Both the position numbers and the translations under genes were made by a program. From Chlorops oryzae (lineage: Eukaryota; Arthropoda; Insecta; Diptera; Chloropidae): 64,000 bases of DNA. Position 1 is the stretch's first letter, and every line of letters starts with the position of its first letter. The DNA is taken from positions 136,590,763 through 136,654,762 of the forward strand of contig CM035806.1 of assembly GCA_020466095.1 (NCBI GenBank). Reading direction: 5' to 3'. Below, in pieces: positions 56,503 to 64,000 of this stretch. The notes beneath the pieces are model-generated. The model did no database searches, was not told the DNA's origin, and was given only the letters and a program-made list of their open reading frames with translations.

Positions 56503-57591
56503 TTGAAATCGAAATACGATATCTATCGCACTGTATTTTGTATTGCGTAAGTAATTACTTCTAATTTGACATTCATCATGACATACAACCACCATGTAGA
56601 GCGGGAGTGTCAAGAGAAGTTATTATTCCCCCCCGGGCGGTATCTCGATGAAGGTGGTCACAATATCCCAGGTAATCCTAAGAGAGCTTTTAGAAGTTCC
56701 GTGATCACCAGCTTCACTTCAAATGATCTTCAAAGGGGGCCCGAATAAGGTCCCAGGACAGGGCTAAGGTCTATGGCTCAAGAGTCTCACCATCTCTGAT
56801 CCTTTCTGATTACTTTTTGACGTCGGATGGTCACCGATGAATATTTTTCCGATTGGCTTTCGGTTCGCGTGGAGCACCTGTCCCTCAGTGTGGCACATTA
56901 ATTCATGCTTTCTTGCTTTCAACAATTTTCTGTAGGCCTTTGTTGTTGTGGTGTGGTTGTTGCTTTTGTTGTAGTTGTAGTTTTAGTTGTGATTTTAATG
57001 GTACTTGTTTATGTTTGGGTCGGTGAAAAACTTTCTTTTTTGCTTGCGTTGCTTACTACGTGCAGCCAGCATCGCACGTTTCTGCGTGGTTTAAAAAATT
57101 TCTCCAGCGATTTATTTTGGCTGCTTGGATTCGCTGTTGTTGTTGTTGTTGCTGCTGCTGTTGTTTGTTTGTTTTTTTCCCTTCGCTTTCTACGTTCAAT
57201 TAATTTGTTTCCCTCTTATCGTATATTTAGTTGCTCTTGTGTGGGGCCGTTGAACTCCCTTGAAACGAAGAAAGCCATAAAGAGAGGAACAAAAAACACA
57301 ACAGCACTGCAACAACAACTTTAAGCATAAAACGAGCTTTCGATCTGCTTTACATGTGTTCACACAAGCAAAACAAACACAGAAAAACAGAAAAAATCCC
57401 TGCTGGAAATGTCAATAGTTAATCAATGCTCTTACTCTACTTACCGGGTCAACAGTACTACATACTGACCAGGTATACCCGTCGCTACGCTCTGCGCTAT
57501 TGACATTTGACCCTCAGTTGTCATTGTATGATAACAGTGGACCGAAGAACTACAATTACAGTCTGATTTACTTTAGTACGTCAATAGAAAG

Positions 57592-57771
57592 GGCATGTAG
57601 TGGCCCAGTGGATAGAATGCGCGCTTAGAAATCCGAAATTTTTGTCGTTGTTGTTGTTCTTTATTTATATCCTAGTGCAAGAAGAAAAAAACTTCTTATG
57701 GATAGCACAGGTTATTATACTTATGTATATAATTACTGCGAGTACATTGCGAGTTCGAATCCCAGCCTAGC
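57592..57771 (+). repeat. split tRNA-like module 2 (copy 2)
   Basis: GGCATGTAGTGGCCCAGTGG ... GCGAGTTCGAATCCCAGCC (B-box GTTCGAATCC). Same insert as at 48147-48323, so the split arrangement predates the copies. Confidence 0.55.
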
Positions 57772-58335
57772 ATTGGATTTTTTGTTTTTATTTGTTTTTT
57801 ATTTATAGATAATAATTAAGACTGGTAGAAAACAAGAATGATAGAAAAAAAGATTGCGTCAGCACAGATTTGGTCATGCTTGTGCACAAAATCAGCTGTT
57901 TTCCGTTACGTCATAAATTAAGAAGAAAAAAAGAAATAAAAATTTTTAAATTAGTCGTTTATAATCAAAAACAAAAAAAAAATGTAAAAATTCCCTACAA
58001 AAATTTCATCAAATTTTCTTTTTATCACCTTTCAAAAACATTTAAGCGGCATTATTTCAATTGAAAATTTTCAAACAGGTGTTTAGTTATGACGTAGATG
58101 CTCAGAACGATTCAGATTTGAAACACGATGTGCTCAATTTTCTTTTCTATAATTCTTGGATAATAAGTAATTAAGAAACCAACAGATTTCCGATAAACAT
58201 TATTATGCGAACAAATTCAAAATGTTTCTAAATCCAAAAACCATAGGAGTTTTTTTGAAAGGCTTTTTTGCACTTAGCTTGTGTTTTCTTATCCCTGAGC
58301 GTAGATTAATTAAATAAAATTTTCCACAGTTCTTC

Positions 58336-58409
58336 CGCCTCCAATGGGATTTGAACCTCGAACTTTCAGATTGCTGAGCGAAAACGCTTCCACTATGCCA
58401 ACGAGCCCT
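58336..58409 (-). repeat. tRNA-like module 1 (copy 2)
   Basis: Minus strand equivalent of 47473-47545: GGGCTCGTTGGCATAGTGGA ... GAGGTTCAAATCCCATTGG. Confidence 0.68.
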
Positions 58410-59441
58410 CTGTTTTGCGCATAAAATTCTTCAATGTACAGACGCTTTGTTGACATGGTCAATAGAGATCAATTGACATCGCTTGGAAATACTGTTGAAT
58501 TTTGGAACTAGTTTACTTGTCTATATTGACGACAGCATAGACATGGGGTCATATGGCGACAGGATTCCTGCAGGGAAGGCATGCAAACCTCAACACAGAT
58601 ATCATATCTACTCGCATGTACATTTGTTTGTACATTTATTTAAAACAATCCTACATACATGCATTTAAATTTACATATTTATATTTATATTTCACGAATT
58701 TCGGAATTCATCGAAAACTTTGTTCCCGAGAAAAAAATTCCTATAGCAAATATTCTTGATATGCCCATCAAAACAAAAAGAGGAACAGAAAAAAATAAGA
58801 ACAACAACGATAAGTGCTCATTATGAGTACAATTGCCATAAGAACGATAATGATATTTCTGGCAATCAAGCAAACGCAACAACAAACGCAATGGGTCCTC
58901 TTTTTCGCATGGTTTAATTGAAAGCGTGCCCAGCAGGCATTTTGACCGAAGACCCTCAGGCAGCGAATTCTTAGGAGTGTTTTTTCTTTTTTGTGGATCA
59001 CGTTGCAGTCATCGAGGGGGGATTTAAAGCGTTCGCGACCTTGCCCCATGCAGGGATTTGGGTAAAGGTGGGGATTCCTGTGGATCCAGATTTAATGTAG
59101 GGATTTTCTTTTCCGGTTCCGGAGGAATTCATATCAGAGCATTTCTTTTTTTTTTTTTTGTTTTTTTTTGTTCGTACTTTTCGTAGTGCTAAGTTGCAAT
59201 TATCTTCAAGGGGTCTCCTGAAGGCTGGCCCAGTGCGACCTTTCCTTTTCAATAAAGTTAAGATGAAACTTACAAAAATTAGGAGGTTAACATCTTAATA
59301 ATAATAAGGTGGAGATCTGTTGGAAACAAGAAGGTTTTTCATCTGATTTGCAATTTTTTTTTTTGCTCATGTTATGACGTGAAAATAATATTTTGTCGCA
59401 ACAGCAAGAACCAAATCTCACTTAAGATTTTAATATCCACA

Positions 59442-59696
59442 CATGGGCGTATTAACAGTAGGGCAGGGAGGGAAATTTTACCCCCTTTAAATATTTTCTG
59501 CTCAGTATAGACCAGAAAAGAATTCTCCAGGAGTATCAAGATATGAGACAAGGCCGCCAAAATAATTTTTCAGGAGAAAAAACGGAAACCTATGCGTAGG
59601 TAGATGTGACAACACACACACATACGCAAATGTGTAACCATACATATAACTATTTGTATTTTACCCTCCCTAACTGAAAATCTGGATACGCCCATG
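59442..59696. mobile_element. hAT-type MITE, 255 bp
   Basis: CATGGGCGTATTAACAGTAG ... GGATACGCCCATG, flanked by TATCCACA and TTTCCACA (7 of 8). Subterminal AGGGAGGGAAATTTTACC pairs with TTTTACCCTCCCT. Confidence 0.8.
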
Positions 59697-61750
59697 TTTC
59701 CACAGATAATAAAAACGATTTTCCGCGTATATTCATTTCTCCAAACTATTGCATGATGAAACCTGGAACACCTGGAATTTATTGATGGCATGGGAAAGGA
59801 CATGTATCTCTTTTATTGATTTTCGATGAAAAAAAAATTTTTTTTTTTAAATTTTTTTGAGTCTATGCGATTCAGAGCAAAATAAATCAAATACACAAGA
59901 CGAAGATTCAAAAGTTGAAGTAAGAATTTCAAAAACACCCTGCCTCCATTTAGTGAGATTTTTCTGGACCCCCTCGCCATCTATTTCGGTTGACGTAATT
60001 AATTAAGGTCTCCTTAGACTAACGCCTGAGTCCGCTAATATAAGTATATGTACATACATATGTATGTATATCTAGGAGAATTTACGAGGGAATCGTCTTC
60101 TTCTTGCGTATTCAAATGTCCCGGCCCATACCGGAGTCAGCGTATATATATCGCTTGCGTCCTTCGCGGTAAGCCTAGAGGTCCCATTTTACGGCGTCCA
60201 TCAAACGCTGTTTTCGACGCCCTCGTTTTCTGCAACCTTGAATGTTTGTACAATAGTTATGTATGTATGTATGTATATGGCAGCCCCGGCACTCTTATTA
60301 AACATAATAAAAGAAATCTAACTTCTGAAGAAAATTGAATTCACCGGTTTCGTAATCCGATTTCGAATTTCCGTAATTAGGCTAATCACGGTTATTTGAA
60401 AGAAAACTTTCCTTTAGCATTTCTAAATGGATAGCCAAAACAAAGAAGTAAAGAAAGTTGCTAAGCAGAGTATAAAGAAATGGCTAGTGTTAATTTCGAA
60501 AAGATCGACTTGGAGGGAGCGAACGAAAGAGCGGGAGTTGCGGTAAGTAAGAAGAAAATCGAAAAGATGAATGAAGCAAACTAAGTTCAAAGACCCACAA
60601 CAAGAGTGGCCTAAACGAGCCGACAAGGCGCCGAGCCGCTGAGCCGCCGAGCCGCCGAGCGTATTGCGGAAGTTTTTCTTTGCGTTTTGTCATCAATTCG
60701 ATGCGCGGTACAAAGCGAAAGTGAATGTGAAATTTCAATAGTTGCGATTGCGCAAAAGAAAATAGACTTCCTCCTTTGCAGCGTAAGAGGCTAATCACCT
60801 TTTTGGCAGTGTTGCTTTTTGTGGTTGTCGGTTTGTTTTATAATGCAATGACATAACTTTCAAGTTGAATGCACTGACTGTGGCTGAAATTGAAATTGAA
60901 ATCGAAATCGAAATTGAAATGCGCTGGCAATTTGACTAATTCAATTCAATTTTCAATTGACCCTCGTAGAATTCACATTGTCTAAATGTGACCCCTACAG
61001 AAGGGATTCAAAAGATGGTTATATTCGAGCTGCAACCGGTCAACACGTGTCGGTAATTTCATTTCAGAAAATCAGAAATTAACCTGAAACGAAGCATTCA
61101 ACTCGAAATGAGTCTCTGCGAGACCGTTTGACTGTCTGTCTGGCTGTTAATCTGTTAGTCTGTCTGCCGTCAGGGCGCTAACGATATTTACAGACTTAAT
61201 TCAATGAGAGACGTTTGCAGTCGATTTGAAGTGGCTAAACGTCGGACTTTAACCTTGAAAATTATACAAATACTATTTTGGAATGCGAGAAGAATAAATT
61301 TGTTCACATACCCAGTAGGGATTTTATTAAACGAAAACAGACTCAAAATGTACACATATCTCTCTATTGTATGTACAATGAACATATGTAAGTATGTTTA
61401 TTTGAATAGCATTTGTGTTTCTATTGAGAACACCGAACTTCGAGAATAAAGCGTTAAAAATCAAAATTCTCAATACAGTGAAACCTCTATCTATCAATGT
61501 TGATAAGAAACGGGAAAACGACAATTGGATATTTGACTACTTTTGGAGAAGTGTCTCATTCAAACCCTTATAGCAGTGATGGCCAGACCCTCTGTAGTCA
61601 GTTGAGCTAACCCCAAACTAGCGATTTCACTAGCCACTTGTGGCGGGGACCAGTCCCTTTTCTATCCACAACGCTGTCGCCTTTACAATGTTGATGTCAT
61701 TGTCCAGGATGGGTCGTCATTTTGTACGCTATTTCAGTACATTTAATATA
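59697..61750. other. no supported gene
   Basis: Mixed sequence with a GCCGCCGAGCCG run (60636-60662), a GAAATC/GAAATT hexamer run (60886-60921) and a truncated CAGTGAAACCTC end (61475). The minus frames 60423-60798 are Ser/Phe/Arg-rich and not recognised. Confidence 0.5.
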
Positions 61751-61914
61751 CAGTATTCCCCAGATTAAGCACCGTTCAAAATGCACGAAAAATAGTGCTT
61801 ATAAGCGGGGAGTGCCTATAAGCGGGTCTTCTTGTATGAAACTTTATGGACAAATTCGCGTGCATATAAGCGGAGAATGCTTATATTCAGGGTGAATATA
61901 TCCGGGAAATACTG
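61751..61914. mobile_element. TA-flanked MITE with ATAAGCGG repeats
   Basis: TA-CAGTATTCCCCAG ... TCCGGGAAATACTG-TA, 164 bp. ATAAGCGG or a close match occurs several times inside. Confidence 0.78.
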
Positions 61915-62203
61915 TACTACATTAATAGCAAAGGCAGCGGCTCGGGACGCAATAGCTCAGTGGAAGCACTTACGGATAGCTCTTTAATTTTTTTTAAACA
62001 TACGTATATACATTAGGGCTGCTCTTAACTCTATGGAGAAATTTTGTAGCGAGTTTCTGATCGGTCTCAGGGTCCAGAAGTGTTCCATTAGACATGGAGG
62101 AGAAACGTGAGAAATTTGGAGGCAATCGGATAACGGGAACCCGTGGCAGTTTTCAATTGAAGTTTGGGAAATTGGCAAAAATAGAGAGGAAACGGCCCTT
62201 AAC

Positions 62204-64000
62204 TCCCCACAAGGCGCCCCTACGGATATATAACGTATGGCCAACCCCCATTATTTTTTTACTCCGAACATTTTTTCTGAACAAACCTACCCCCTATCTC
62301 CCCTCCTTAAGGGGGCTCCCCATACAAAAATAATTTTTTAAAAACTTTTCCCCCCATCTTCCTAACTAGCCCCAGAGTGCTCCTAGAGGAGTCAAATGTA
62401 TGACCGACCCCCATTAACTTTGTCCCCCTAACATTTTCTCCGAACATACTTAACCTCTATCTCCCCCCCTTAAGGGGGCTCCCATATAAAACTACCTTAA
62501 TTTGAGCAAAAATTCATACAAAATGGCCGTCACTACAGTCAAACCCCTCCTAGGGGGCTGATATATATGACCGACCCCCATTATTTTTTTACCCCAAACA
62601 TTTTCTTCAAACATACCTACCCTCTATCTCCCCTCGTTAGGGGGGTCCCCATACAAAATTAGGCTTAAATTAAAGAAAAATGCCTCACGAACTTCAATCT
62701 ATAATATAGATGCCGTAGGAACAAGAAAGAGCATGTTCAGCATGCATATTCGAAAAATTTACAAAATTACCTTTTAAACGAGCCTAATATGAAGAATATT
62801 GGATTAGTTTTTGGTGTGTTTTAATAATATGATATATTTTATTACCTTTTTTTTTAAACTGAATTTTGGGTTCCATCCCCTAACTGGCCAAATAATGACC
62901 CTAGTAGAAAAAAAAATATATTTTCGAGTCAAATGCCGCAAACCTCAATCTATGACGAGTTTTTTGAGACTATAACCATTAAAATCGGTTAGTAGTTTCT
63001 ATTCATAAAATTAATTCAAAACAAATATTTTTTGAAACGCATTATTCACTGTTTTTTACGTTCGTTTCTTGAGTCTTTGCATGCGTACAGACCGAGAGAG
63101 CCATGCGTACAGACCGAGAGAGACATGCGAAGACCTAAGAAACGAACGTAAAAACAGTGAATAATGCGTTTCAAAAAATATTTGTTTTGAATTAATTTTA
63201 TGAATAGAAACTACTAACCGATTTTAATGGTTATAGTCTCAAAAAACTCGTCATAGATTGAGGTTTGCGGCATTTGACTCGAAAATATATTTTTTTTCTA
63301 CTAGGGTCATTATTTGGCCAGTTAGGGGATGGAACCCAAAATTCAGTTTAAAAAAAAAGGTAATAAAATATATCATATTATTAAAACACACCAAAAACTA
63401 ATCCAATATTCTTCATATTAGGCTCGTTTAAAAGGTAATTTTGTAAATTTTTCGAATATGCATGCTGAACATGCTCTTTCTTGTTCCTACGGCATCTATA
63501 TTATAGATTGAAGTTCGTGAGGCATTTTTCTTTAATTTAAGCCTAATTTTGTATGGGGACCCCCCTAACGAGGGGAGATAGAGGGTAGGTATGTTTGAAG
63601 AAAATGTTTGGGGTAAAAAAATAATGGGGGTCGGTCATATATATCAGCCCCCTAGGAGGGGTTTGACTGTAGTGACGGCCATTTTGTATGAATTTTTGCT
63701 CAAATTAAGGTAGTTTTATATGGGAGCCCCCTTAAGGGGGGGAGATAGAGGTTAAGTATGTTGGGAGAAAATGTTAGGGGGACAAAGTTAATGGGGGTCG
63801 GTGATACATTTGACTCCTCTAGGAGCACTCTGGGGCTAGTTAGGAAGATGGGGGAAAAGTTTTTTAAAAAATTATTTTTGTATGGGAGCCCCCTTAAGGA
63901 GGGGAGATAGGGGGTAGGTTTGTTCAGAAAAAATGTTCGGAGTAAAAAAATAATGGGGGTTGGCCATACGTTATATATCCGTAGGGGCGCCTTGTGGGGA
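62204..64000. mobile_element. large foldback (FB-like) element, cut by the window edge
   Basis: Two arms, 62204-63083 and 63124-64000, are reverse complements with only scattered differences (for example GTATGACC/GTATCACC and CTCCGAAC/CTCCCAAC). They are separated by about 40 bp carrying a duplicated ATGCGTACAGACCGAGAGAG. Each arm has three imperfect tandem units of about 165-175 bp (starting near 62200, 62364 and 62540). Each unit holds GACCCCCATTA, ACATTTT, CTATCTCCCC and AAGGGGGCTCCC. No coding sequence was found. Arms made of tandem sub-repeats are known from Drosophila FB and Galileo (P-superfamily) elements. Confidence 0.85.

Larger units (their letters stand above)
57398..58575. mobile_element. 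1.2-kb CCCTGCAG element, copy 2 (inverted relative to copy 1)
   Basis: CCCTGCTGGAAATGTCAATA ... GGATTCCTGCAGGG. Full-length, reverse-complement copy of 47305-48506. It carries the split tRNA-like module (57592-57771, plus) and module 1 (58336-58409, minus). The frame 57870-58064 is not coding. Confidence 0.87.

Noticed and set aside
63083..63124. Palindrome as a pure assembly artefact
   Set aside because: The arms differ by several substitutions and an indel, which a hairpin-read artefact would not give; raw-read checking is still needed.

Overview
The window looks like nuclear DNA from a cyclorrhaphan fly. I would guess a tephritid fruit fly or a relative, but that is an inference. It is AT-rich and full of short inverted-repeat transposons, TATG/CA microsatellites and poly-A/T runs. 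There is one long-intron gene, a clear insect-type tribbles, and an irritans-type mariner. No bacterial, plasmid or phage features and no CRISPR array were seen.

Only one host protein-coding gene is supported: tribbles (trbl), on the minus strand. Exon 1 is 38255-37102 and exon 2 is 29757-29019. They are joined by a 7.3-kb phase-2 intron with a GTGAGT donor and a TTTTTCGCAG acceptor, giving a 630-residue Tribbles pseudokinase. Known Tribbles proteins are adaptors that direct C/EBP (Slbo in flies), Cdc25/String and Akt-pathway partners. The TE-poor parts of the intron and the roughly 0.9 kb upstream of the ATG are the best candidates for regulatory DNA. About 2.5 kb downstream of the stop is also free of recognisable transposons and could hold the 3' UTR.

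Region 1-29 kb has no supported host gene. It holds many MITEs: TA-flanked CAGTGTACTC, CCCTGCAG and CACTC types, and hAT types with 8-bp duplications. It also holds a LINE remnant (about 4.0-4.3 kb), a 0.65-kb GA tract (about 6.9-7.6 kb) and a decayed Himar1-like mariner (24304-25451). Region 29-39 kb is trbl, with transposons inserted in the intron and a hAT element just upstream of the 5' region. Region 39-64 kb is again transposon-dense and gene-poor. It has a LINE reverse-transcriptase fragment (about 40.7-41.0 kb) and two inverted copies of a 1.2-kb element (47305-48506 and 57398-58575), whose third copy lies in the trbl intron. A large foldback element (62204-64000) runs off the right edge.

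The most unusual theme is that several unrelated-looking terminal-inverted-repeat elements carry tRNA-like modules with pol III A-box and B-box sequences. One module type is split by an insert of roughly 100 bp. The foldback element, whose arms are built of tandem sub-repeats, is the second strongest structural finding. All repeat classifications come from reading TIRs and target-site duplications by eye; no database search was possible.
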